Positions 47,480-64,000 of a stretch of 64,000 nt of DNA are shown here, one piece after another. The stretch is from Rhodocyclaceae bacterium UBA2250. GTDB lineage: Bacteria > Pseudomonadota > Gammaproteobacteria > Burkholderiales > Rhodocyclaceae. The position numbers and the translations under genes are program-made. The notes under the pieces were generated by a model. That model saw only the letters and a program-made list of their open reading frames with translations. It ran no database searches and was not told where the DNA came from. Within the stretch, counting starts at the first letter, position 1; each line of letters begins with the position of its first letter. The stretch lies in assembly GCA_002347285.1 (NCBI GenBank), contig DDXW01000019.1, positions 190 to 64,189 of the forward strand, in the 5' to 3' direction.

Positions 47480-47935
47480 ATGCAGATCACCCGCCGCCTC
47501 GAGTTCGATGCCGGCCATCGCATTCCCGACCACCGCAGCCAGTGCCGCCACCTGCACGGGCATCGCTACGCCATCGAGATCACGCTCGGCGGCGAGGTGA
47601 TCGAGGCTCCGGGCCGCCCCGACAACGGCATGGTGATGGACTTCTCCGAAGTCAAGCAGATCGCCATGCGCCACGTCGTCGAGGCTTGGGACCACGCCTT
47701 CCTCGTCTATCGCGGCGACGGCGCCGTCGTCGACTTCCTGGCCTCGATGCCCGGCCACAAGACCGTGGTGCTCGATTGCGTCCCCACCGCCGAGAACCTC
47801 GCGCGGCTGGCCTTCGAGATCCTCGATCCGCTCTACCGCGATACCTACGGCAATCACCTGCACCTCGAACAGGTGCGCATCTACGAAACCCCCAACTGCT
47901 GGGCGGACTGCCGCCGCGCCGACCTGACCCCCTGA
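47480..47935 (+). CDS. queD: 6-carboxy-5,6,7,8-tetrahydropterin synthase QueD
   Basis: 151 residues. Zinc and catalytic residues: [29 protein letters not shown] (the C-x3-HGH motif with the catalytic Cys) and [11 protein letters not shown]. It makes carboxytetrahydropterin from dihydroneopterin triphosphate, an early step to the queuosine base. The start lies 4 bp ahead of gcvT at its 3' end, so it is not fused to it but may be co-transcribed. Confidence 0.95.
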   Translation: MQITRRLEFDAGHRIPDHRSQCRHLHGHRYAIEITLGGEVIEAPGRPDNGMVMDFSEVKQIAMRHVVEAWDHAFLVYRGDGAVVDFLASMPGHKTVVLDCVPTAENLARLAFEILDPLYRDTYGNHLHLEQVRIYETPNCWADCRRADLTP

Positions 47936-47939
47936 CACC

Positions 47940-49043
47940 ATGATCCAGAAAACGCCCCTTCACGACACCCACGTCGCCGCCGGCGCGAAGATCGTCGACT
48001 TCGCCGGCTGGCTGATGCCGATCAACTACGGCTCGCAGATCGAGGAGCACCACGCGGTGCGCACGGATGCCGGCATGTTCGACGTCTCGCACATGCTGGC
48101 CATCGACCTCGTCGGCTGCGAGTCGAAAACCTTCCTGCGCCGGCTGCTCGCCAACGACGCCGCCAAGCTGACGGTGCCCGGCAAGGCGCTCTACTCCTGC
48201 ATGCTGCGGGAGGACGGCGGCGTCATCGACGACCTGATCGTCTACTACTTCACCGACGCGAAATACCGCATCGTCGTCAATGCCGGCACCGCCGAGAAGG
48301 ATCTCGCCTGGATGCGGCTGGTCGCCGCCAACTTCGCTGTCAGCCTGACGCCGCGCCGCGACCTGGCGATGATTGCCGTGCAGGGCCCGCAGGCGCGCGA
48401 GCGCTTCTGGACGGCCTTTCCGACCGCCCGCGCCGCATCGGTCATGCTCACGCCCTTCCAGGCCGCCGAATGGGAAGTCGACGGCGTGAGCTGGCTGATC
48501 GCCCGCACCGGCTACACCGGCGAGGACGGCTTCGAGATCGCCGTGCCCGCCGAGCAGGCCGCCGGCGTCTGGCGGAAACTGACCGAAGCCGGCGTCAAGC
48601 CCGCCGGTCTCGGCGCGCGCGACACGCTGCGCCTCGAGGCCGGCATGAACCTCTACGGGCAGGACATGGACGAGACGCAGAACCCGCTCGAAAGCGGCTT
48701 GAGCTGGACCGTCGACTTCAAGGACGAGAAGCGCGACTTCATCGGAAAGTCGGCGCTCGCGAAGCGGCGCGAAGCCGGCAACCTGCGCGCATTCCTCGGC
48801 CTGGTGCTGCTCGACAAGGGGGTTTTGCGCGCCCATCAGAAAGTGGTTTGCGTGCAGGGCGAGGGCGAGATCACCAGCGGCAGCTTCTCCCCGACGCTCA
48901 ACCAGTCGATCGCGCTGGCGCGCCTGCCGGCCGGCGTCAAGCCCGGCGACGAGGTGCAGGTCGCGATCCGCGAAAAATTACTCAAGGCGAAGGTGGTCAA
49001 GCCGGTCTTCGTCCGCAACGGCAAGTCTCTTCTTCAGGAGTGA
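47940..49043 (+). CDS. gcvT: Glycine cleavage system T protein (aminomethyltransferase)
   Basis: 367 residues. Family motifs [48 protein letters not shown] and [20 protein letters not shown]. It transfers the methylene group of glycine to tetrahydrofolate. First gene of gcvT-gcvH-gcvP, with 4 bp to gcvH. A weakly repeat-like stretch (KSALAKRR) is visible in the gene but fits the family and is not called as a repeat. Confidence 0.96.
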   Translation: MIQKTPLHDTHVAAGAKIVDFAGWLMPINYGSQIEEHHAVRTDAGMFDVSHMLAIDLVGCESKTFLRRLLANDAAKLTVPGKALYSCMLREDGGVIDDLIVYYFTDAKYRIVVNAGTAEKDLAWMRLVAANFAVSLTPRRDLAMIAVQGPQARERFWTAFPTARAASVMLTPFQAAEWEVDGVSWLIARTGYTGEDGFEIAVPAEQAAGVWRKLTEAGVKPAGLGARDTLRLEAGMNLYGQDMDETQNPLESGLSWTVDFKDEKRDFIGKSALAKRREAGNLRAFLGLVLLDKGVLRAHQKVVCVQGEGEITSGSFSPTLNQSIALARLPAGVKPGDEVQVAIREKLLKAKVVKPVFVRNGKSLLQE

Positions 49044-49047
49044 ATCG

Positions 49048-49431
49048 ATGAACATCCCCGCCGATCTCAAGTACACCCCATCCCACGAGTGGGTCCGCCT
49101 CGAAGCCGACGGCACCGCCACCGTGGGCATCACCGACCACGCGCAGGAAGCGCTCGGCGACATCGTCTTCCTCGAACTGCCCGAAATCGGCCGCCAGGTC
49201 GAGGCCGGCAAGGAATGCGCCGTGGTCGAGTCGGTCAAGGCCGCTTCCGACATCTACGCCCCCGTCGCCGGCGAGGTCGTGGCGAGGAACGACGCCGCCG
49301 TCGACGCGCCCGAGAGCGTGAACCAGGACGCCTACGCCGCCTGGCTATTTAAGCTGAGACCCGTCAACCCTGCTGATCTTGGCGGATTGCTCGACGCCGC
49401 CGCCTACGAGAAAGTCGTCGCGGAGCACTGA
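49048..49431 (+). CDS. gcvH: Glycine cleavage system H protein
   Basis: 127 residues. The lipoyl-lysine lies in [20 protein letters not shown], the standard lipoyl domain site. It shuttles the aminomethyl group between the P, T and L proteins. 2 bp ahead of gcvP. Confidence 0.97.
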   Translation: MNIPADLKYTPSHEWVRLEADGTATVGITDHAQEALGDIVFLELPEIGRQVEAGKECAVVESVKAASDIYAPVAGEVVARNDAAVDAPESVNQDAYAAWLFKLRPVNPADLGGLLDAAAYEKVVAEH

Positions 49432-49433
49432 GC

Positions 49434-52272
<2,839 letters not shown>

Positions 52273-52280
<8 letters not shown>

Positions 52281-52815
52281 TCTCACGCAACAGGGGCACC
52301 TGATCCTGACCGTCATCGGCGACGACAAGCCGGGCCTGGTCGAGGAGCTCGCCACGGCGATTTCCGCGCACGGCGGCAACTGGCTGGAATCCTCGATGGC
52401 GCACCTGTCCGGCAAGTTCGCCGGCATCGTCGAAGTCGCCGTGCCCGCCGACAGGATTCCCGAGTTGCGCACGGCACTGTCGAAGCTCATCGGCCTCAAG
52501 GTCAGCGCCGAAGCCGGCACGCAAAAGTCGGCGCCTCATTTGCCAACAATTGGGCGGCGCCTGACATTGAATCTCGTCGGCCACGACCGCATCGGCATCG
52601 TCAGGGAAGTCTCGCAGGTGCTGGCGCGCCACGCGGTGAACGTCGAGGACCTTCATACGCGCACCGCCAGCGCGCCGATGTCGGCCGAGATCCTGTTCCA
52701 CTGCGAGGCGGAGCTGACGGCGGCGCCCGACTTCGACGCGCGCGCGCTCAAGGCCGCGCTGGAGCAGCTCTCCGACGACCTGATGGTCGATATCAATCTC
52801 GGCGAGCAGCTCTGA
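52273..52815 (+). CDS. ACT-domain protein (GcvR-like)
   Basis: 180 residues from ATG 52273. Two ACT repeats: [40 protein letters not shown] and [39 protein letters not shown], the GcvR/glycine-cleavage-repressor organisation. It lies directly behind gcvP. GcvR in E. coli binds GcvA and blocks activation of gcv genes; such a role is plausible. At 52525-52557 the linker between the two ACT repeats carries AAAAGTCGGCG and GGGCGGCG parted by 18 bp, possibly a split copy of the dispersed repeat. Confidence 0.88.
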
Positions 52816-53378
52816 TGCCGGTCTACCGCCTCGGCGACAAGACGCCGCGGCTCGCGGCCGGCGTCTGGATCGCGCCGAACGCGACGGTGATCGGCGACGT
52901 GCGCCTCGCCGCGAACGTCAGCATCTGGTGGAACGCCGTGCTGCGCGGCGACAACGACCCGATCGCGATCGGCGCGAACAGCAACATCCAGGACGGCTCG
53001 GTGCTGCACACCGACGAAGGCGTGCCGCTGACCGTCGGCCGCGACGTCACCGTCGGCCACCTCGTCATGCTGCACGGCTGCACCGTCGGCGACGGCACGC
53101 TGATCGGCATCAAGAGCGTGATCCTCAACGGCGCGGTGATCGGGAAAAACTGCCTGATCGGCGCCAACACGCTGATCCCGGAAGGCAAGGTGATTCCGGA
53201 TGGCAGCCTGGTGATGGGCTCGCCCGGCAAGGTGGTGCGCGAGCTCACCGACGAACAGCTCGCCCGCTTTGCCCGCAACGCCCCGCACTACGTGAAAAAT
53301 GCCGATCGCTACCGGCAACTGCTCGCGGAAATCACGGTTTCTTCTGTGGCGTCTGGACGAAGACCTCGCCTTCCTTGA
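52815..53378 (+). CDS. Gamma-class carbonic anhydrase family protein
   Basis: 187 residues. Left-handed beta-helix hexapeptide repeats: [67 protein letters not shown], with zinc His at [15 protein letters not shown] and LHGC as in YrdA/CaiE-type proteins. Activity as a carbonic anhydrase is not certain in this subfamily. Its start shares one base with the stop of the ACT gene (TGATG). The end overlaps ftsB by 47 bp, tail to tail. Confidence 0.92.
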   Translation: MPVYRLGDKTPRLAAGVWIAPNATVIGDVRLAANVSIWWNAVLRGDNDPIAIGANSNIQDGSVLHTDEGVPLTVGRDVTVGHLVMLHGCTVGDGTLIGIKSVILNGAVIGKNCLIGANTLIPEGKVIPDGSLVMGSPGKVVRELTDEQLARFARNAPHYVKNADRYRQLLAEITVSSVASGRRPRLP

Positions 53379-53610
53379 CCAAGCCGAGTTCGTAGCGGGC
53401 GCGCTCCTCGATCGCCTCGTAGCCGGACTTGAGGTCGCGCACCTCCGCCTCGAGCGAGGCGTTGCGCGCCTCGAGCTTCTGGTTGAGTTCGCGCTGCTCG
53501 GCGAGCTGCCGCTCCAGCTCGCCCACCCGGAGCAGGCCGCCCTTGCCGAACCACAGCGGATACTGCAGTCCGACGATCAGGGCGACCAGCACCCAGGTCG
53601 GCCATTTCAT
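53332..53610 (-). CDS. ftsB: Cell-division protein FtsB (septum formation initiator)
   Basis: 92 residues. A single N-terminal membrane segment ([19 protein letters not shown]) and a coiled coil ([20 protein letters not shown]) with the conserved [20 protein letters not shown] end, typical of FtsB/DivIC. It forms the FtsQLB complex at the septum. It follows eno, as is usual in proteobacteria. Confidence 0.94.
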   Translation of the reverse strand: MKWPTWVLVALIVGLQYPLWFGKGGLLRVGELERQLAEQRELNQKLEARNASLEAEVRDLKSGYEAIEERARYELGLVKEGEVFVQTPQKKP

Positions 53611-53619
53611 GCCAACGAG

Positions 53620-54918
<1,299 letters not shown>

Positions 54919-54933
54919 TTAAATGGTTTTAAA

Positions 54934-58029
<3,096 letters not shown>

Positions 58030-58036
58030 CAGTGCA

Positions 58037-59863
58037 TCAGTGCAGTTGGCGGTGGATGTCTTCGGCGAGCTTGCGGCTGATGCCCGGCACGCGGCACAGG
58101 TCTTCGACCGTCGCCGCCTTGACGCCGTCCAGCCCGCCGAAATGGGCCAGCAGGCTGCGGCGGCGCGCCGGACCGACGCCGGCGACATCCTCGAGCGCCG
58201 AGCGGCCGCGCGCCTTGGCGCGGCGCGCGCGATGGCCGACGATGGCGAAGCGGTGCGCCTCGTCGCGGATTTCCTGGATCAGGTGGAAGCCGGCGTTGTC
58301 CATGGCCAATTCTAGCGGCTCGGGTTGCCCATGGACAAAGAGCGTTTCATGGCCGGGCCGCCGTTCCTCGCCCTTGGCGACGCCGACGCTCGCCAGGTGG
58401 TCGAGGCCGAGCTCGGCGAACACCTCGCGCGCCACCGCGTGCTGGCCCTTGCCGCCGTCGATGAGGACGAGATCGGGCGCGGTCGCTTCCGCCGCCTCGC
58501 CCTCATTTTTTCCATATGCGAGTTTCTCGTAGCGCCGCGTCAAGGCCTGGCGCATCGCCGCATAGTCGTCGCCCGGCGCGATGCCGGCGATGTTGAAGCG
58601 CCGGTAGTCGCTCTTCTTCATCGCGCCATCGACGCAGACGACGCAGGAGGCCACCGTGCCCTCGCCCATGGTGTGGCTGATATCGAAGCACTCGATGCGG
58701 CGCGGCGCCTCGGCCAGCTCGAGCGCCGCGCGCAGCGCCTCGAGCCGCCCGCCGGCCCGCGCCTGGTTCTGGCGCCGCGCGGCCAGCGCCAGTTGCGCGT
58801 TGTGGCGCGCCATCTCGAGCCAGGCGCGCTCCATCTCGTTCCTCGCCGCGCCGCCGTGCAGCCGCTCCGGAATCTCGTCGAGCGGCCACGGGTCGAGGAT
58901 CAGGCGCGGCGGCGCCTCGTGGTCGGCCGGATCCGCATAGTGCTGCTCGAGGAAGGCCGCCAGGCCTTCCTCCGCACCGGCTTCGACGCCCGCCTGCGGG
59001 AAGTGCGCGCGGTCGCCCAGGTGCAGCCCGCCGCGCACCATCGCAAGGTTCACGCACAGTTCGCCGCGCTCGACGGCGGCGACGACGATATCGACGTCGG
59101 TGTCGCGCGTCGAGGAAACGTACTGGCGGTGCAGCACCGCCTGCAGCGCCCTGATCTGGTCGCGCAACGCCGCCGCCCGCTCGAAGCGCAGCGCGGCGGC
59201 CTCCGCCTCCATGCGCTGCGTCAGCTTCTCGATCACCTCGCCATGACGACCCTTGAGGAACAGCTCGGCCAGCCGCACGTCGGCGGCGTATTCCTCGGCC
59301 GCCACCAGGCCGACGCAGGGCGCCTTGCAGCGGCCGATCTGGTGCAGCAGGCACGGCCGCGAGCGGTGGGCGAACACCGCCTCTTCACACGTTCTCAACA
59401 AGAAGGTCTTCTGGATCAGCTGGATGCCCTCGCGCACCGCCAGCCCGCTCGGGAACGGGCCGAAGTAATGCGATTTCTTCTCGAAGGCGCCGCGATGGTA
59501 GAAGAGGCGCGGAAACGCGCCCCCGGACAGCCCGATGTAGGCGTAGGACTTGTCGTCGCGGAACAGGATGTTGTACTTCGGCTTGAGCTTCTTGATCAGC
59601 GTGTTCTCGAGGATCAGCGCCTCGGCCTCGGAGCGCGTCGCCGTCGTCTCCATGCCCGCCACCTGCTGCAGCATCAGCGCGATGCGCGGGCTGTGGCCGG
59701 TCTTCTGGAAATACGACGACACCCGCTTCTTGAGGTTCTTCGCCTTGCCGACGTAGAGCACCGCCCCCGCCGCGTCCAGCATGCGATAGACGCCCGGCGC
59801 CGCGGTGAGCGCGGCGAGGAAGCTCTTGCTGTCGAAACTCGGCGCTGGCGGGGCGGCGGTCAT
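58037..59863 (-). CDS. uvrC: Excinuclease ABC subunit C
   Basis: 608 residues. N-terminal GIY-YIG nuclease (PGVYRMLDAAGAVLYVGKAK), a UVR motif, the RNase H-like C-terminal nuclease (ECFDISHTMGEGTVASCVVC, DLVLIDGGKGQ) and a helix-hairpin-helix tail (VAGVGPARRRSLLAHFGG, then RVPGISRKLAEDIHR). Incises DNA on either side of lesions with UvrAB; mfd in this window feeds this pathway. Codons 2-10 (TAAPPAPSF) are written by the dispersed repeat, so the true start may be at a later codon or the repeat supplied a new N-terminus. Confidence 0.96.
   Translation of the reverse strand: MTAAPPAPSFDSKSFLAALTAAPGVYRMLDAAGAVLYVGKAKNLKKRVSSYFQKTGHSPRIALMLQQVAGMETTATRSEAEALILENTLIKKLKPKYNILFRDDKSYAYIGLSGGAFPRLFYHRGAFEKKSHYFGPFPSGLAVREGIQLIQKTFLLRTCEEAVFAHRSRPCLLHQIGRCKAPCVGLVAAEEYAADVRLAELFLKGRHGEVIEKLTQRMEAEAAALRFERAAALRDQIRALQAVLHRQYVSSTRDTDVDIVVAAVERGELCVNLAMVRGGLHLGDRAHFPQAGVEAGAEEGLAAFLEQHYADPADHEAPPRLILDPWPLDEIPERLHGGAARNEMERAWLEMARHNAQLALAARRQNQARAGGRLEALRAALELAEAPRRIECFDISHTMGEGTVASCVVCVDGAMKKSDYRRFNIAGIAPGDDYAAMRQALTRRYEKLAYGKNEGEAAEATAPDLVLIDGGKGQHAVAREVFAELGLDHLASVGVAKGEERRPGHETLFVHGQPEPLELAMDNAGFHLIQEIRDEAHRFAIVGHRARRAKARGRSALEDVAGVGPARRRSLLAHFGGLDGVKAATVEDLCRVPGISRKLAEDIHRQLH
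59834..59858 (+). repeat. Dispersed 25-bp repeat at the start of uvrC
   Basis: GAAACT then the perfect core, antisense to uvrC and within its first ten codons. It lies 22 bp from the end of the integron integrase gene. Confidence 0.85.
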
Positions 59864-59879
59864 GACGCGAAACAGCCGC

Positions 59880-60851
<972 letters not shown>

Positions 60852-60979
60852 ATGAAATCAGGTTCAGCCATTCACTTGGGAGGCCTAATTCTAGATCATC
60901 ATCTTGATCTAATAGGCTTCCATCAAGAACCAAGAAATTTCCGCCCCATTCAATTGGGACGGTTACTTAATAGTTGGGC
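60852..60979 (+). other. attI region and cassette promoter zone
   Basis: The gap between the integrase start and the first cassette. At 60973-60979 GTTGGGC is a good attI recombination core (GTTRRRY). TAGATCA / TGATCTA form a short inverted repeat at about 60890-60910. Cassettes are expected to be read from a promoter in the integrase gene or here; none can be fixed by eye. Confidence 0.7.
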
Positions 60980-60987
60980 CTCTTCAC

Positions 60988-61395
60988 ATGCCGCTTGATC
61001 CGCAGCTCACCGGTAATGCCGGCCTCTACTACACCTGCTACCACCTCTCTCTGCTGGGGTGGAATGTCATGCCCACTGCGCGCAACGCTCGCGGCGTAGA
61101 CATCATCGCCTACAGCCAGGACGCCACGCGCAAGCTCGCTATCCAAGTCAAGGCACTGAGCAAACGAAACCCCGTTCCGCTCGGCACATCCCTTGAAAAG
61201 GTCATGGGTGATTTTTGGGTCGTCGTAAACAAGGTCACTTCGTCAGCGCCTTCGGCGTTCATCATGCTGCCTGCTGAAGTAAGAGAACTCGCCCACCGTG
61301 GGGAAAAGGAAGGCCGCGTGTCGTTCTGGCTCCAGCCCACCAGCTACGACCAAGAAAGCTTCAAAGAAAAGTGGGAGCGCATCGGCCATGGTTAG
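60988..61395 (+). CDS. Integron cassette 1: PD-(D/E)XK-like protein of unknown function
   Basis: 135 residues. The sequence NARGVDIIAYSQDATRKLAI, then QVKAL resembles the core of restriction-endonuclease-fold proteins (D, then QxK), with an upstream tyrosine-rich helix (GLYYTCYHLSLLGWNVMPTA). No partner methylase or other catalytic motif. Being a cassette ORF, it may have come with an own function in defence or DNA handling, but it could equally lack nuclease activity. Start at 60988 is 9 bp from attI. Followed by a reverse-orientation copy of the dispersed repeat and attC. Confidence 0.75.
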   Translation: MPLDPQLTGNAGLYYTCYHLSLLGWNVMPTARNARGVDIIAYSQDATRKLAIQVKALSKRNPVPLGTSLEKVMGDFWVVVNKVTSSAPSAFIMLPAEVRELAHRGEKEGRVSFWLQPTSYDQESFKEKWERIGHG

Positions 61396-61420
61396 CGCCG
61401 TCTCGCCAGCGCCGACTTTT
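61396..61420 (-). repeat. Dispersed 25-bp repeat behind cassette 1
   Basis: On the minus strand AAAAGT then CGGCGCTGGCGAGACGGCG, two bases from the core. It begins right behind the cassette 1 stop codon and ahead of attC. Confidence 0.75.
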
Positions 61421-61458
61421 GGGCGTTTCCAAGCGGTAGCACTCTTGCAACCGCCTTG

Positions 61459-61530
61459 GCCCAACCCGGCGCTCAAGAGGGACGCTCCGCCTGCGATGCA
61501 GGCTCCGCGCCCCTTAGCTCTACGTTAGGC
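61459..61530 (+). other. attC site of cassette 1
   Basis: 72 bp bounded by GCCCAAC (61459) and GTTAGGC (61524-61530), with imperfect inverted arms between (GCGCTCAA...GACGC and GCGCC...TTAGCTC). These are the R'' and R' boxes of an integron attC. Confidence 0.85.
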
Positions 61531-61570
61531 TTTTAGCGAATCTATTTGCGCTTGTAAGGAATTTTACGCA

Positions 61571-62317
61571 ATGGACATCCCACGGATATTCAACATCACG
61601 GAAAGCGCGCACCGCATCCACAATCCGTTCACACCCGATAAGTTCGCTACTCTTGGCGTTGCATTACGCCTGGAGCCAGGGGCACGAGTGCTTGACCTTG
61701 GTAGCGGTTCGGGAGAGATGCTGTGCACCTGGGCACGCGATCACGGCATTATCGGCACCGGCATCGACATGAGTCTGTTGTTCACCGAACAGGCGAAACA
61801 GCGAGCTGAAGAACTTGCTGTTGCCCATCAAGTTAAGTTCATTCACGACGATGCGGCGGGTTACGTCTCTGACGAGAAGGCCGACGTGGCCGCTTGTGTC
61901 GGTGCCACATGGATTGGCGGGGGCGTCGCTGGCACCATCGAGCTTCTGGCGCGCAGTCTGCGCACTGGCGGAATCATCCTGATCGGCGAGCCTTATTGGC
62001 GGCAATTGCCGGCAACGGAAAATATTGCCAAGAGATGTCTTGCCAGCTCAATTTCCGACTTTCTTGTACTTCCAGAACTTATCGCATCTTTCGGTCAGCT
62101 CGGCTGCGATGTTGTTGAAATGGTTCTGGCCAATCAAGACGGCTGGGACAGATACGAAGCGGCAAAATGGCTCACCATGCGCCGATGGCTTGAAGCCAAT
62201 CCCGACGATGAGTTAGCGAAAGAGGTTCGAGCCAAACTGATCTCGGAGCCTGGACGCCATGTGGCTTACACGCGCGAGTATTTAGGCTGGGGTGTGTTCG
62301 CGCTCATGCCGCGATGA
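61571..62317 (+). CDS. Integron cassette 2: SAM-dependent methyltransferase
   Basis: 248 residues. Class I methyltransferase motif LEPGARVLDLGSGSGEMLCT, then GIIGTGIDMSLLF, FIHDDAAGYV and the acceptor-side AACVGATWIGGGVAGTIELL. The substrate is unknown; it resembles the widespread small-molecule SAM methyltransferases found in cassettes. No neighbouring biosynthesis gene supplies a clue. Lies between attC1 and attC2. Confidence 0.85.
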   Translation: MDIPRIFNITESAHRIHNPFTPDKFATLGVALRLEPGARVLDLGSGSGEMLCTWARDHGIIGTGIDMSLLFTEQAKQRAEELAVAHQVKFIHDDAAGYVSDEKADVAACVGATWIGGGVAGTIELLARSLRTGGIILIGEPYWRQLPATENIAKRCLASSISDFLVLPELIASFGQLGCDVVEMVLANQDGWDRYEAAKWLTMRRWLEANPDDELAKEVRAKLISEPGRHVAYTREYLGWGVFALMPR

Positions 62318-62333
62318 GCATTGGCGTCGTGGT

Positions 62334-62358
62334 CGCCGTCTCGCCAAAGCCGACTTTT
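62334..62358 (-). repeat. Dispersed 25-bp repeat behind cassette 2 (variant)
   Basis: On the minus strand AAAAGT then CGGCTTTGGCGAGACGGCG, a few bases from the core and very like the copy behind cassette 1, starting 16 bp behind the stop codon. Confidence 0.65.
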
Positions 62359-62374
62359 GCGCTTTGGGCTATCG

Positions 62375-62441
62375 GCCTAACCCATCATTCCACCGGACCT
62401 GCGCGAAAAGTTGCGCAGGCCGGTGAATTCAAACGTTAGGC
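62375..62441 (+). other. attC site of cassette 2
   Basis: 67 bp bounded by GCCTAAC (62375) and GTTAGGC (62435), with a near-palindromic middle (CACCGGACCTGCGC / GCGCAGGCCGGTG). A complete attC. Confidence 0.88.
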
Positions 62442-62463
62442 CGCACCAACAGCCACCGCCCTC

Positions 62464-62871
62464 GTGCCTGCCACCAAGACTGAGCCGTCCATGTATCCCG
62501 TGTCAATCAAGGGCGTCCTATTTGCTCCGTCAGGCGATGTCGTGCTTGCCCTGAATGATCGAGAAGAGTGGGAATTGCCTGGCGGCAGGTTGGAGATCGG
62601 CGAAACCCCAGATCTCTGCGTCGCCCGAGAGTTCCAAGAGGAACTCAGCGTCTCCGTCGAGGCCGCATCGCTGCTCGATGCATACTTGTTCGAGGTCATC
62701 CCCGGCAAACATGTCTTCATCGTCACATACGGCTGCAAGTTGACTGGCCCCTTCAAACCCGAGGTGAGCCACGAGCACCGCGAGATCGGTCTCTTCGCTC
62801 CTGAGCGTCTACCAGTCAACCTTCCCAGCGGGTACAGGCTGTCCATCCAGTCGTGGAAGGGTGCGGCCTAA
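62464..62871 (+). CDS. Integron cassette 3: NUDIX hydrolase
   Basis: 135 residues from GTG 62464, or 126 from ATG 62491. The Nudix box is present: GGRLEIGETPDLCVAREFQE then EL (GX5EX7REUXEEXGU pattern with REFQEEL). NUDIX enzymes clean nucleoside diphosphate-linked compounds or damaged nucleotides; the substrate is unknown. Its stop codon lies in the R'' box of its attC (GCCTAAC), a common cassette economy. Confidence 0.85.
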   Translation: MPATKTEPSMYPVSIKGVLFAPSGDVVLALNDREEWELPGGRLEIGETPDLCVAREFQEELSVSVEAASLLDAYLFEVIPGKHVFIVTYGCKLTGPFKPEVSHEHREIGLFAPERLPVNLPSGYRLSIQSWKGAA

Positions 62872-62926
62872 CCCTTCGGTCGAGGCGACAGCCTACAGCG
62901 GGGTGCTTGGGCCGCGGGGCACCTAG
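62866..62926 (+). other. attC site of cassette 3, interrupted
   Basis: GCCTAAC at 62866 opens an attC, but no GTTRRRY partner follows before the sequence changes at 62926, where an IS5-family element begins behind a CTAG target. The distal half of the attC would lie beyond the element. Confidence 0.65.
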
Positions 62927-64000
62927 GGAAACACTGAAAAAGTCCCAACTGTTGTGAACGATTTGTTTGTCATTTTGTCTGATAAGGGGTATCGAACACG
63001 GTGATGGGGAATGGGAAGATGAAGCAGAAGACACTGGCGATGGGGACGGGCTTTGAACTGCATGCGCGGCCGACGCGCAAGGCCGAATTTCTGGCGAAGA
63101 TGGACACGCTGATGCCGTGGTCTGAACTGTGTGCGTTGGTTGAACCGCACTACCCGAAGGCCGGCAACGGCCGGCCGCCGATCGGACTGGAGCGCATGCT
63201 GCGCATGTACTGGGTGGCCAACTGGTTCAACCTGGCCGACGAAGCCTGCGAGGATGCGATGTACGACATTCCGGTATTCCGTGAATTCTGCGGATTCGAT
63301 CTGGGCCGGGAACGGATACCGGATGCCACCACCCTCTTGAAGTTCCGGCATTTGCTTGAAGAGAACGACTTCGGCAAAGAGATGTTCTCCCGCGTTGGGG
63401 CATTGTTGCAAGCCAGTGGCGTCAAGGTTTCCGGCGGCACCATCGTTGATGCCACGCTGATTGCGGCGCCACCCTCGACCAAGAACGAGGACAAAGCCCG
63501 CGATCCCGAGATGCATCAGGTCAAAAAGGGCAACCAATGGCATTTCGGCATGAAGATCCATGTCGGCGCCGACAGCAAGACCGGTCTGATCCACAGTGCC
63601 AGTGTCACCGCCGCCAACGTGCATGACAGCCACGAAGTGGCCAACTTGCTGCACGGCAACGAGACGCGGTTTTACGGTGATAGTGCCTATCGGGGCAAGG
63701 CCCAGCGGGAACGGCTCAAGGCAATCGCCCCCAAGGCGAAGGACTTCACCAACAAGCGGGCGTATCGCAATGCGCCGCTGTCTGATACCGACAAGGAAAC
63801 GAACCGGCGCAAGTCGAGCATCCGGGCGAAGATCGAGCACCCGTTTCTCATCCTCAAGCGCTTGTGGGGCTTTGCCAAGGTGCGCTATCGCGGCCTGGCC
63901 AAGAATGCCAATCGCGCCTTTGCCATGCTCGCCGCAATCAACATTCTCAATCACGGCAGACCGCTGATGGGAGAGGTGCGTCCGGCATGAGCGAAAAGTG
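62927..64000 (+). mobile_element. IS5-family insertion sequence, right end outside the window
   Basis: Begins GGAAACACTGAAAAAGTC right behind CTAG (62923-62926), the usual IS5 target, and contains one transposase gene. The right inverted repeat is not yet reached at position 64000. Confidence 0.85.
63019..63990 (+). CDS. IS5-family transposase
   Basis: 323 residues from ATG 63019; start codons at 63001 and 63004 give a slightly longer form. The DDE motif is evident: GGTIVDATLIAAPPSTKN (D), FYGDSAYRGKAQRE (D) and IRAKIEHPFLILKRLWGFAK (E), with the IS5 Y-(2)-R-like region. N-terminus has the usual TGFELHARPTRKAEFLAKMD. It looks intact, so the element may be active. Confidence 0.95.
   Translation: MKQKTLAMGTGFELHARPTRKAEFLAKMDTLMPWSELCALVEPHYPKAGNGRPPIGLERMLRMYWVANWFNLADEACEDAMYDIPVFREFCGFDLGRERIPDATTLLKFRHLLEENDFGKEMFSRVGALLQASGVKVSGGTIVDATLIAAPPSTKNEDKARDPEMHQVKKGNQWHFGMKIHVGADSKTGLIHSASVTAANVHDSHEVANLLHGNETRFYGDSAYRGKAQRERLKAIAPKAKDFTNKRAYRNAPLSDTDKETNRRKSSIRAKIEHPFLILKRLWGFAKVRYRGLAKNANRAFAMLAAINILNHGRPLMGEVRPA

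Noticed and set aside
48747..48770. A repeat-like stretch in gcvT ([10 protein letters not shown]).
   Set aside because: Several mismatches to the core, and the residues fit the GcvT family. Not called.

Overview
The window is high-GC bacterial chromosome, almost wall to wall with genes on both strands. The complete isc cluster, the pyrG-kdsA-eno-ftsB block, the gcvT-H-P cluster, an Aer-type PAS protein and several cyclic-nucleotide signalling genes point to a betaproteobacterium, probably of the Rhodocyclales type. That placement rests on gene content and order only; no database was consulted.

Layout. 1-3.1 kb: the end of dnaK, dnaJ with a terminator, then an AT-rich gap leading to an exported protein built almost entirely of Met-Ser-Gly-Met repeats, a small exported protein and a broken Fis-type helix-turn-helix gene. 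3.1-8.9 kb: a tightly coupled minus-strand operon of seven genes. Its centre is a Ser/Thr kinase fused to a Ras-like small GTPase; around it are a roadblock/LC7 protein, an Aer-like PAS protein, a cytoplasmic PhnD-like ligand-binding protein and three proteins of unknown function. 9.0-9.8 kb: the collapsed remains of a type II-C CRISPR-Cas9 locus, with a tracrRNA gene that looks intact, a Cas9 REC-lobe fragment and one complete 36-bp CRISPR repeat. 9.8-11.1 kb: two toxin-antitoxin modules. 11.1-24.1 kb: mfd, a FecR/OmpA/CHASE2-cyclase cluster, an HD-GYP protein, aroG, a DUF1015 gene and a GAF-GGDEF-EAL protein. 24.1-33.5 kb: tpx, tatD, a rhodanese and the isc operon with a second cysteine desulfurase, an IscR-type operator and cysE. 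33.6-40.7 kb: trmJ, suhB, tRNAs, an M20 hydrolase, nnr, an EamA transporter and nadC. 40.7-44.8 kb: a decaying island between two tRNA-Ser genes, with an ISL3 transposase fragment, a flavin-reductase gene with an internal deletion and a broken amidase gene. 44.8-59.9 kb: lysC, a radical SAM gene and queD, gcvTHP, ftsB-eno-kdsA-pyrG, pgsA and uvrC. 59.9-64.0 kb: an integron with intI, attI and three gene cassettes (a nuclease-fold unknown, a methyltransferase and a NUDIX protein), the last attC being cut by an IS5-family element that runs off the window.

A short dispersed repeat crosses all of these regions. It is about 25 bp long, with core CGGCGCTGGCGGGGCGGCG preceded by AAAACT. About fifteen copies lie in either orientation: directly behind stop codons, next to both toxin-antitoxin modules and both complete integron attC sites, and inside housekeeping genes (uvrC, trmJ, nnr, gcvP, pyrG, tatD), where it is read in different frames. 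I know of no name for it. Together with the CRISPR remnant and the kinase-GTPase operon it is the most interesting signal here.
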